Assembly (NCBI RefSeq): GCF_001953865.1
Contig: NZ_MQUQ01000014.1
Span: 118,849 to 182,848 of the forward strand
Reading direction: 5' to 3'
DNA length: 64,000 nt
Source of the DNA: Amycolatopsis coloradensis
GTDB taxonomy: Bacteria > Actinomycetota > Actinomycetes > Mycobacteriales > Pseudonocardiaceae
Numbering within the stretch: the first letter of the stretch is position 1; every line of letters begins with the position of its first letter. A program made the position numbers and the translations under genes. This document shows positions 51,555 through 58,831 of the stretch, piece by piece. Under the pieces are notes generated by a model that saw only the letters and a program-made list of their open reading frames with translations, made no database searches and was not told where the DNA came from.

Positions 51555-51980
51555 TCAGTCCGGGTGGACGTCGACGACGTGGACGTTGACCGCGGGCGGG
51601 GCCGAGCCGAGCTGGCCGGTCAGCGCCGCGGTGACGCGGTGCCGCAACAGTTCCGCGGCGGCCGCTTCGACGCCGAACCGGATCGTCACCAGCACCTGGA
51701 GCACGTCGTCCTCGAGCGCGACGGCCGAGACGTGGACCCCGCCGAGGTCCTGGCCGATCTCGGCGGCGAGCCTCCTGGTCATCAGGACCAGTGCCCGTTC
51801 CGACACCTGGGTCTTCCCGCCTGCCGAGGGCAGGTCGAGCGGTGCCGTGGTGTGCTTGCCGCGGGCGCCGCCGACCGAACGGAGCACGCGTTCGACGAGC
51901 CCCGGCGGTGTCGGCACGGGGCGGCTCGCGGCGGCGCGCACCTGCTCCCACCGGGGGTCGTCGCGCGGATCCTCGCACAT
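51555..51980 (-). CDS. Asp23-like protein encoded directly after an ECF sigma factor
   Basis: Product of 141 residues from ATG 51980 (a GTG at 51983 overlaps the sigma stop). N-terminal 45 residues are variable (DPRWEQVRAAASRPVPTPPG). The rest follows the Asp23 pattern: VSERALVLMTRRLAAEIGQD, VHVSAVALEDDVLQVLVTIR, FGVEAAAAELLRHRVTAALT, AVNVHVVDVHPD. No membrane helix and no zinc or cupin motif typical of anti-sigma proteins. Its position suggests it may modulate the sigma factor. It is 133 bp from the next asp23 gene. Confidence 0.7.
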   Translation of the reverse strand: MCEDPRDDPRWEQVRAAASRPVPTPPGLVERVLRSVGGARGKHTTAPLDLPSAGGKTQVSERALVLMTRRLAAEIGQDLGGVHVSAVALEDDVLQVLVTIRFGVEAAAAELLRHRVTAALTGQLGSAPPAVNVHVVDVHPD

Positions 51981-52537
51981 CACCGTTCCCCCGGCCCGAA
52001 AGTCTCGCCGAGCTTCGCCAGCAGCGCCACCCTCGCGCGGTGCAGACGGGCGCGCAAGGCGGGCACACCGACTTCCAGAACCTCGGCCATCTCCTCGTAG
52101 GTCATCCCTTCGAATTCTCGCAGAATCAGCGGAATCCGCTGGCCGACGTCGAGTTCGGCGATCGCGCGCAGCACCGTGCCGACCTGCTCGGCGCTCACCA
52201 CGTGGCCCTCCGGGCCAGGCACGATCCCGGCGTCGCCCTCGTCGAGCGGCACGGTCGGTTTGCGGCGCCGTACCTGACCGAGCGCGCCGTTCGTCGTCAC
52301 CCGATAGAGCCAGGTGGGGAACGCGGACTCGTGCCGGAACCCCGGCAGCGCGCGCCACGCGGAAAGCCAGGCCTCCTGGACGACGTCCTCGGCCTCCGAC
52401 GTGCTGCCGGTGATCCGCAGCGCCACGCGGTACATCCGGGCCGTGTGCCGCCGCACCAAGGTGTCGAAGGCACCGTGGTCCCCGGCGGCGGCCCTGGCCG
52501 CCAGGTCCCGGTCCGGAACCGGCGCGGGCTCGCTCAC
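51980..52537 (-). CDS. ECF-type RNA polymerase sigma factor
   Basis: Product of 185 residues from a GTG at 52537 overlapping the preceding stop. Region 2 is present (GAFDTLVRRHTARMYRVALR, SEAEDVVQEAWLSAWRALPG, FPTWLYRVTTNGALGQVRRR) and region 4 (IAELDVGQRIPLILREFEGM, TYEEMAEVLEVGVPALRARL). It directs RNA polymerase to a stress regulon, perhaps including the Asp23 cluster downstream. A classical anti-sigma gene is absent next to it. Confidence 0.92.
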   Translation of the reverse strand: MSEPAPVPDRDLAARAAAGDHGAFDTLVRRHTARMYRVALRITGSTSEAEDVVQEAWLSAWRALPGFRHESAFPTWLYRVTTNGALGQVRRRKPTVPLDEGDAGIVPGPEGHVVSAEQVGTVLRAIAELDVGQRIPLILREFEGMTYEEMAEVLEVGVPALRARLHRARVALLAKLGETFGPGER

Positions 52538-53280
52538 CCGCTCTCCCGGCGGCGGTAGCGCAGCATGGTGAATCCGTCCTCGAAGAGCATCGACGCGAGG
52601 TCCATCCGGCGTGGCTCCGGGGCGGGGCGGCCGTCGGCGATCCGGCGCTCGCCCGCGCCCGCGAGCAGGGGGGCGATTGTCAGGCACAGCTGGTCGACGA
52701 GGTCGGCCGCGATCAGGTCGCCGAACAGCGTCGGCCCGCCCTCGCAGTCGACGCGGTACAACCCGCGTCCGGCCAGGAGTTTCAGCGCGACGTGGAGGTC
52801 GACGTCGTCGGTCCCGGCGACGAGCACGTCGGCGCCCGCGCGTTCCAGCGCGGCCCGGGGCGCGTTCTCGGTGGTGACGACGATCGGCGGGACCTTGGTG
52901 TCGGTGAACAACGGGCCCGCGGGGTCGAGTTCACCGGAACGGGTCACCACCGCGATCGGCGGGACCTCGGACAGCCCGAGTGAGACCCGGCGGGCGGCGC
53001 GTTCGGGGCTGATCCGCGCGCCGCGGTAACCCTCGGCGCGAGCCGTGCCCGCGCCGACCAGGATCACGTCGGAAAGCAGCCGCCCCAGCAGGAAGATCCG
53101 CTTGTCGGCGGGGTGCGAAAGGCCCTCGGACCGCTCGTCGACCGCGACCGCGCCGTCGGCGGAGCTGACGAAGTTGACCTGGACCCAGGGACGGGTCAGA
53201 TTCTCGGGATACCCGTAGAGCCGCTTCAGGTCGGCGTCGGAGACGGGATCCGCTGGTGTCGTTGGCCACAAAAGCTGCAC
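52534..53280 (-). CDS. RibD C-terminal-type pyrimidine reductase family protein
   Basis: Product of 248 residues, likely from the GTG at 53280 (QLLWPTTPADPVSDADLKRL), although GGAGG is only 1 nt away; a TTG three codons in is an alternative. NADPH-binding fold of RibD/dihydrofolate reductase: PWVQVNFVSSADGAVAVDER, FLLGRLLSDVILVGAGTARA, the dinucleotide segment DCEGGPTLFGDLIAADLVDQ and PLLAGAGERRI. In riboflavin synthesis such enzymes reduce the ribosyl side chain, but no other rib genes are near and the role is uncertain. It overlaps the sigma gene by 4 nt. Confidence 0.87.
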   Translation of the reverse strand: MQLLWPTTPADPVSDADLKRLYGYPENLTRPWVQVNFVSSADGAVAVDERSEGLSHPADKRIFLLGRLLSDVILVGAGTARAEGYRGARISPERAARRVSLGLSEVPPIAVVTRSGELDPAGPLFTDTKVPPIVVTTENAPRAALERAGADVLVAGTDDVDLHVALKLLAGRGLYRVDCEGGPTLFGDLIAADLVDQLCLTIAPLLAGAGERRIADGRPAPEPRRMDLASMLFEDGFTMLRYRRRESG

Positions 53281-53378
53281 ACCTCCATCCCAGCACGAGC
53301 CCGACGGCACCGCTGAGCGGGGGATACGCCCGGTCAGGGAGGGTGAACGGCCGCCGCCGCAGCCGTTACTCTCGGCGA

Positions 53379-54413
53379 ATGCCCGCCCGCCTGATCGATC
53401 GCCGTCCGGAGCTGTCCGCCGACGAGCTGATCACCGCGCTCGTCCCGCCGCCCCGGTTCGACGCGGTCCGGTTCTCCACCTACGTGCCCAATCCGGACGA
53501 GCCGAGTCAGGCCGAGGCCGTCGTCGACTGTGGCGCGTTCGCGAAGCGCGTGGCGGAAGCCTCGAACCGGAAGCCGAAGTCGAAGCTGCGCGCGCTGTTC
53601 GGCGGCGGGGACGACGCGTTCACCGGGCCGAGGGGGCTCTACCTGGACGGCGGTTTCGGCGTCGGCAAGACCCACCTGCTCGCCTCGACGTGGCACGAGA
53701 CGCCGTCGCCCAAGGCGTACGGGACGTTCGTGGAGCTGACCCATCTCGTCGGCGCCCTGGGGTTCGCCGAGGCGGTGCGACGGCTTTCCGAGCACCGGTT
53801 CCTGGCGATCGACGAGTTCGAACTCGACGACCCCGGCGACACCATGCTCGTCACCCGGCTGTTGCAGGAGCTGATCTCGGCCGGGGTGTTCGTGGCGGCG
53901 ACCTCCAACACGCTGCCCGACAAACTCGGCGAGGGCCGGTTCGCCGCCACGGACTTCCTGCGCGAGATCCAGTCGCTGTCCGCCCGGTTCGGCGTCTGCC
54001 GCGTCGACGGCCCGGACTACCGCCACCGTGGCCTGCCGGACGCGCCACCGCCCGCGAGCCCGCAAGAGCTGGAAGCCTCCGCCGCCGCGCATCCCGAGTC
54101 CACTGTGGACGATTTCGACGCGTTGTGCGACCACCTCGGCGGGCTGCACCCTTCGCGCTACGGCAGGCTTCTCGACGGGGTGAGCCGCGTGCACCTGCGC
54201 GACATCCACCCGGTTCCGGATCAGAACGTCGGACTGCGGCTGGTCGCCTTCGCCGACCGGCTCTACGACCGCGCGATCCCGCTGATGGTCTCGGGCGAGC
54301 CGGTGCCGCTGCTGTTCACCGAGGAGATGGTGAACGGCGGCTACCGCAAGAAGTACCTGCGCGCCGTCAGCCGTCTGACGGCACTGGCGCGCGACGCCGT
54401 GCAGCCCAGGTGA
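53379..54413 (+). CDS. zapE: ZapE/AFG1-like cell division ATPase
   Basis: Product of 344 residues. Walker A in LDGGFGVGKTHLLASTWH, Walker B in FLAIDEFELDDPGDTMLVTR, sensor region TSNTLPDKLGEGRFAATDFL, and the family's C-terminal FADRLYDRAIPLMVSGEPVP and FTEEMVNGGYRKKYLRAVSR. ZapE in enterobacteria regulates FtsZ at the septum; actinobacterial members are assumed similar. The ATG at 53379 has no strong ribosome site. The last 47 bp overlap the 3' end of the convergent PAP2 gene. Confidence 0.92.
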   Translation: MPARLIDRRPELSADELITALVPPPRFDAVRFSTYVPNPDEPSQAEAVVDCGAFAKRVAEASNRKPKSKLRALFGGGDDAFTGPRGLYLDGGFGVGKTHLLASTWHETPSPKAYGTFVELTHLVGALGFAEAVRRLSEHRFLAIDEFELDDPGDTMLVTRLLQELISAGVFVAATSNTLPDKLGEGRFAATDFLREIQSLSARFGVCRVDGPDYRHRGLPDAPPPASPQELEASAAAHPESTVDDFDALCDHLGGLHPSRYGRLLDGVSRVHLRDIHPVPDQNVGLRLVAFADRLYDRAIPLMVSGEPVPLLFTEEMVNGGYRKKYLRAVSRLTALARDAVQPR

Positions 54414-54969
54414 GCAGCGTCCACGTCGCGCACACGACCGCGATGGCGAACAGCGTGCCGCCCACGACGTCGGTCAGGTAGTGATAGCCGAGGCCGATCA
54501 TGCCGATCGTGACCCCGCCGAGCGCCACCGCGCCCACGACCGCGATGACGGCCTTCGCGACGCCGGGCCGGGCCAGCAGGACGAGCACGGTCAGCACCGC
54601 GACCAGCGCGACGGTGTGCCCGCTGGGATAGGCGAGCCACGTGTTCTTCCAGCGGCCGAACAGCGGTTTGAGCACCCAGGTGTTGGCGAGAATGGCGACG
54701 AGCGGGCCTGCGATGGTCAAGGCCACTTCGGGTTTGCGCCGTCCCAGCAGGCACAGGGTGGCGGTGAGGACCGCGACCGGGATCAGGACGTAGGCCTCGG
54801 TCGGCAGCACGAGGAGTCGCAGCAGGTCTTCGCCGAAGGTGCTCCGCACCCACTCGTCGGCGAGCGCGTCGGGGCCCGACAGTCCTTTGCCGGAGACCAG
54901 CAGGCCGAGGACGACCATGAGCACGGCGCAGGTCACCGCGACCAGCCCGTACGGCGCTCTTCCACTCAT
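54367..54969 (-). CDS. PAP2 family membrane phosphatase
   Basis: Product of 200 residues with about six membrane helices. The phosphatase signature is present in order: KPLFGRWKNTW (K..R variant of motif 1), YPSGHTVALVAVL (motif 2, PSGH) and GLGYHYLTDVVGG (motif 3, with the catalytic His). Such enzymes remove phosphate from lipid carriers (undecaprenyl diphosphate, phosphatidate) on the outer face of the membrane. Antisense 3' overlap of 47 bp with zapE. Confidence 0.9.
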   Translation of the reverse strand: MSGRAPYGLVAVTCAVLMVVLGLLVSGKGLSGPDALADEWVRSTFGEDLLRLLVLPTEAYVLIPVAVLTATLCLLGRRKPEVALTIAGPLVAILANTWVLKPLFGRWKNTWLAYPSGHTVALVAVLTVLVLLARPGVAKAVIAVVGAVALGGVTIGMIGLGYHYLTDVVGGTLFAIAVVCATWTLLTWAARRRAPVPSDG

Positions 54970-55052
54970 CCGGCGAGATTACGGGACCACCCGCCAGAAC
55001 GGCTTGTCACGGAAATCACGGCCAGACCCACCGCAAGTAGGTGGCGCACACC

Positions 55053-55177
55053 CGTGATTGAAGCCGGAACTCGCGTGATTGGAGCCGGAACTCGCGTGAT
55101 TGGAGCCGGAACTTCGAGTTTCGCCTTCAATCACGTGAGTTCCGTGTCCAAACACGCGAGTTCGGGGTTGGCGAGCG
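55053..55177. repeat. Six 21-nt units, three direct then three inverted
   Basis: Direct units at 55053-55073, 55074-55094 and 55095-55115 (CGTGATTGGAGCCGGAACTC plus one base) are nearly identical. They are followed by inverted units at 55115-55135, 55136-55156 and, more degenerate, 55157-55177. The whole array can fold as a cruciform centred at 55115. It fills half of the 236-bp gap between PAP2 and DUF2252 genes. Same unit as at 13303-13365. Confidence 0.8.
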
Positions 55178-55204
55178 GTGCGTTTTAGAATTCCGTGAAG
55201 CGGG

Positions 55205-56566
55205 TCAGAGGGCCTCGAAGGCGGCGAAGTCCGCTTCGGTCTGATCCGCGTATCGCACCGCGTAGGCACCGATGGCCTCGTCGAGGTCTTCGTCGTCCTC
55301 GAAGTACCCCGCCAGCATCTGCGGATGCAGCGACCGCGCGTGCGCCCGCGCCAGCAACGCGCCCGCTAGGCGGCCGTAGTCGTCGAGGTGGTCCTTCTTG
55401 AGTTCCGCGGGGTCGATGTCGCCCTTGAGGTTCCGGAACTGCCGCACGATGTAGGGCAGGCCGTCGATGGTCGTCCAGCCGAGCAGGATGTCCGTCTCGG
55501 CCTGCACGAGCCGCGCGCCCTCGACGATCCGGCGGCCCTCGTGCTCCGGCGCGGCCAGGCCGAGGTGCGGCGCCAGCGCCGACGGAACAGCCTGTTTCAC
55601 TTGCAGCACCAGGTCTTCACCACTGTTGCCGTGCAGCAGCGCGACGTAGCCGCGCAGCCCGACACTGCCGGTGCCGACCACCCGGAAGGCCACATCGGAC
55701 ACCCGGTACCGCGAGAGCAGTGTCCGCCGCGATTCACGGATCGTGTCCACATAGGCCACCAGTCCGGTGATCACCGCGTCCGCCGTCGCGTCGTCGACAT
55801 GCGTGAGCACGGGCGGGTCTTCGACGAACCGGTGCCGTTCGAGACCGGTTTCGTGGTCGTCGATCCGCCGGGTCCACTTCGCGGTGACCTTGGCGCTGGT
55901 GTTCTTCCGCGCCTTCTCGGCCGCCTCCTCGAAGTCGTCGATCAGGTCGTGCGCGCGGACCGTGCTCAGCACCGACGCGTTCGGCAGCGCGTTCCACGAC
56001 CGCAGGAACGGCAGTTCCGCCAGCCCCCGGATGGTGCGCCGGTACGACTTCACCGCGTCTTCCGCGGCTTCACGGCAGCCCGACTCGCCGATGCCGCCTT
56101 CGCGCCCGGCCAGCACGAGACTGGCGGCGAGCCGCTTGAGGTCCCACTCCCACGGCCCTGGCACAGACTCGTCGAAGTCGTTGATGTCCATCACGATCTG
56201 GCCCTCGGGCGTGCCGTACAGCCCGAAGTTCGCCGCGTGCGCGTCCCCGCAGAGCTGCGCCGTCAGTCCCGACGACGGCGAACCGGCCAGATCCGCGGCC
56301 ATCAGCCCGGCCGCGCCGCGGTAGAAGGTGAACGGCGACGCGAGCATGCGCTCACGCCGCAGTTCCACCAGTTCCGGCAGGCGGCCTTCGTTGGTCCGCG
56401 CGAAGAATTCCGCCACGCCGGGACGGCCGTCGCCCGCCGCCGCGTGATCGTGCGCGGCCGCCGGCGCCTCGTCCCGCAGCGCCTTGCCCCTCGCGAACCA
56501 GTCCTCCGGCGTCACCGTCTCGGTGCCGACCAGCGGCCGCTCGACCCACTCCCGCTCGTCTCCCAT
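55205..56566 (-). CDS. DUF2252 family protein
   Basis: Product of 453 residues with a protein-kinase-like/APH-like arrangement typical of DUF2252: the N-terminal RMLASPFTFYRGAAGLMAAD, catalytic-loop-like LCGDAHAANFGLYGTPEGQI then VMDINDFDESVPGPWEWDLK, and RVVGTGSVGLRGYVALLHGN, LVLQVKQAVPSALAPHLGLA. The HxxN and D-F-D elements suggest nucleotide binding and phosphotransfer, but activity is unproven. Cytoplasmic, monocistronic. Confidence 0.87.
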   Translation of the reverse strand: MGDEREWVERPLVGTETVTPEDWFARGKALRDEAPAAAHDHAAAGDGRPGVAEFFARTNEGRLPELVELRRERMLASPFTFYRGAAGLMAADLAGSPSSGLTAQLCGDAHAANFGLYGTPEGQIVMDINDFDESVPGPWEWDLKRLAASLVLAGREGGIGESGCREAAEDAVKSYRRTIRGLAELPFLRSWNALPNASVLSTVRAHDLIDDFEEAAEKARKNTSAKVTAKWTRRIDDHETGLERHRFVEDPPVLTHVDDATADAVITGLVAYVDTIRESRRTLLSRYRVSDVAFRVVGTGSVGLRGYVALLHGNSGEDLVLQVKQAVPSALAPHLGLAAPEHEGRRIVEGARLVQAETDILLGWTTIDGLPYIVRQFRNLKGDIDPAELKKDHLDDYGRLAGALLARAHARSLHPQMLAGYFEDDEDLDEAIGAYAVRYADQTEADFAAFEAL

Positions 56567-56597
56567 GGACAGCCAACGTACCGGCCGCCCGAAAGGT

Positions 56598-57800
56598 TCA
56601 CCGGGTCTTGACGACGTCGGTGATCGCGTCGATACCGCGGTCGAGCTCCTCGCGGGTGATCACCAGCGGCGGCGCGATCCGCAGCGTGTGGTCGTGCGTC
56701 TCCTTGCACAGCACGCCGCGTCCGGCCAGCGCGGTGGACGCCTCCCGGCCGGTCGGCCCGCCGGGCGCGATGTCGATCCCCGCCCAGAGCCCGCGGCCGC
56801 GGACCTCGGCCAGCCCGTTCCCGACCAGTTCACCGAGCCTGCCGTGCAGGTGGGCGCCCAGTTCCCGCGAACGCTCCTGGAACTCGCCGGTCTTCAGCAG
56901 CCAGACCACGGCCCGGCCGATCGCGCAGGCGACCGGGTTCCCGCCGAAGGTCGACCCGTGCTCGCCCGGCTTCAGCACGCCGAGCACGTCCTGGCTGCCG
57001 ACCACCGCCGAGACCGGCATGATCCCGCCACCGAGCGCCTTGCCCAGCGTGTAGACGTCGGCGCGGACGCCTTCGTGGTCGAGTGCGAGGACGGTGCCGG
57101 TGCGGGCGAGGCCGGACTGGATCTCGTCGGCGATCAGCAGGACGTTGTGCTCGTCGCACAGCCGCCGCGCCTCGGCGAAGTAGCCGGCGGGCGGCACGAT
57201 CACGCCCGCCTCGCCCTGGACCGGCTCCAGCAGGATCGCGGCGGTCCGTTCGGTGATGGCGTCACGCAGCGCTTCGGCGTCGCCGTACTTGACGGTGACG
57301 AAGCCCGGCGTGAACGGGCCGAAGTCGGCGCGCGCGGTCTCGTCGGTGGAGAAGGACACGATGGTCGTCGTGCGGCCGTGGAAGTTCGAGCCCGCGACGA
57401 CGATCTCCGCCGTCCCGTCGGGGACGCCCTTGACCTGGTACGCCCACTTCCGGGCGATCTTCACCGCGGACTCGACGGCCTCCGCGCCGGAGTTCATCGG
57501 CAGCGTCATCTCGGTACCGGTCAGCTCGGCGAGTTCCCGGCAGAACAGTCCGAGCTGGTCGTGGTGGAAGGCGCGCGAGGTCAGCGTGACCCGGCCGAAC
57601 TGCTCGATCGCGGCGGCGATGAGCCCGGGGTGGCGGTGCCCGAAGTTCAGCGCGGAATAGCCGGAAAGGAAGTCGAGGTAGGTCTTGCCCTCGACGTCGG
57701 TGACCGAAGCGCCCTCGGCGGTGGCGATCACGACGGGCAGGGGGTGGTAGTTGTGCGTGCTCCACTGCTCGTCGAGCGCGATGAAGTCGGCGGTCGTCAT
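56598..57800 (-). CDS. rocD: Ornithine-oxo-acid aminotransferase
   Basis: Product of 400 residues. Class III PLP aminotransferase: FLSGYSALNFGHRHPGLIAA, MNSGAEAVESAVKIARKWAY, FHGRTTTIVSFS, LLIADEIQSGLARTG, PLP Lys in YTLGKALGGGIMPVSAVV, and HGSTFGGNPVACAIG. It converts ornithine to glutamate semialdehyde, which pruA at 43201 oxidises; thus arginine/ornithine and proline breakdown meet. The ATG at 57800 has AACCTGAACGC upstream, a weak site. Confidence 0.95.
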   Translation of the reverse strand: MTTADFIALDEQWSTHNYHPLPVVIATAEGASVTDVEGKTYLDFLSGYSALNFGHRHPGLIAAAIEQFGRVTLTSRAFHHDQLGLFCRELAELTGTEMTLPMNSGAEAVESAVKIARKWAYQVKGVPDGTAEIVVAGSNFHGRTTTIVSFSTDETARADFGPFTPGFVTVKYGDAEALRDAITERTAAILLEPVQGEAGVIVPPAGYFAEARRLCDEHNVLLIADEIQSGLARTGTVLALDHEGVRADVYTLGKALGGGIMPVSAVVGSQDVLGVLKPGEHGSTFGGNPVACAIGRAVVWLLKTGEFQERSRELGAHLHGRLGELVGNGLAEVRGRGLWAGIDIAPGGPTGREASTALAGRGVLCKETHDHTLRIAPPLVITREELDRGIDAITDVVKTR

Positions 57801-57956
57801 GCGTTCAGGTTAGATGCCCATCCGGGGGACTTCATCCGGGAAACGTTGCTTTGACCCGTTGTTCGTTGCGTATCGACTCCTTCGGGTGGCGAAATCGTGC
57901 ATCGGAGGACTTGATCACCGCAGGCGCGTGATCCGGGCCGCGGTTATCGTCGCCGG

Positions 57957-58811
57957 ATGGCGAAAAAGGACCACGTCTCCGTGCGGGACGCGCTGAGGAT
58001 CGGCAAGGGAACCGAGCGGCACGATCCGGGCACGTTCCCGGTCGGGCCGCACAAGAAGCCCAAGGCCCTCAAGGACCTCCTCGACTCCGGCGGCAGGCTC
58101 GCGAAGCTGCAGGAAGCCCTCTACGCGGAAGGCGTCGGCGGCGGGAACCGCAGTCTCCTGCTCGTCCTGCAAGGGATGGACACCTCCGGCAAGGGCGGCA
58201 CGGTCGGGCACGTCCTCGGCCTGGTCAACCCGATGGGCGTGCGCTACGCGGGGTTCAAGAAGCCGACCGCGACCGAGCGGCGCCACCACTACCTCTGGCG
58301 GATCCGCAAACAGCTCCCCGTGCCGGGGCAGATCGGCGTCTTCGACCGGTCGCATTACGAGGACGTCCTGGTCCCGCGGGTCCAGAAGCTGGTGCCCGCC
58401 GCGGAATGGCGCAAGCGGTACGCCGAGATCAACGCGTTCGAACAGGAGCTGGCCGACGCGGGCACGACCGTCGTGAAGGTGTTCCTCGACATCTCGCCGG
58501 AGGAGCAGCTGCGGCGGCTCAAGGCGAGGCTGGAGACCCCGGCGAAGCGGTGGAAGTACAACCCCGCCGACCTCGACGCCCGCGCCCAGTGGAACGACTA
58601 CCAGCAGGCCTACGCCGACATCTTCACCAAGACCTCCACGACGACAGCGCCCTGGTACGCCGTCCCGGCCGACCACAAGTGGTACCGCAACTGGCTGGTC
58701 GCGCGGCTCCTCATCGAGACGATCGAGGAAATGGGCCCGAAGTTCCCTCAGGCTGACTTCGATCCCGAGACGGAATTGAAGAAGCTGGAAGGCGTTGGCG
58801 TACCGGGATGA
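57957..58811 (+). CDS. ppk2: Polyphosphate kinase 2 family protein (polyphosphate:nucleotide phosphotransferase)
   Basis: Product of 284 residues. P-loop Walker A QGMDTSGKGGTVGHVLGLVN, the PPK2 lid and Walker B VFDRSHYEDVLVPRV, then FLDISPEEQLRRLKARLETP and KRWKYNPADLDARAQWNDY. Enzymes of this length transfer phosphate from polyphosphate to ADP, GDP or AMP; which one is not clear. Cytoplasmic. It is 20 bp before the S9 peptidase gene. Confidence 0.92.
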   Translation: MAKKDHVSVRDALRIGKGTERHDPGTFPVGPHKKPKALKDLLDSGGRLAKLQEALYAEGVGGGNRSLLLVLQGMDTSGKGGTVGHVLGLVNPMGVRYAGFKKPTATERRHHYLWRIRKQLPVPGQIGVFDRSHYEDVLVPRVQKLVPAAEWRKRYAEINAFEQELADAGTTVVKVFLDISPEEQLRRLKARLETPAKRWKYNPADLDARAQWNDYQQAYADIFTKTSTTTAPWYAVPADHKWYRNWLVARLLIETIEEMGPKFPQADFDPETELKKLEGVGVPG

Positions 58812-58831
58812 GTGTCTGAAAGAGTGCGGAA

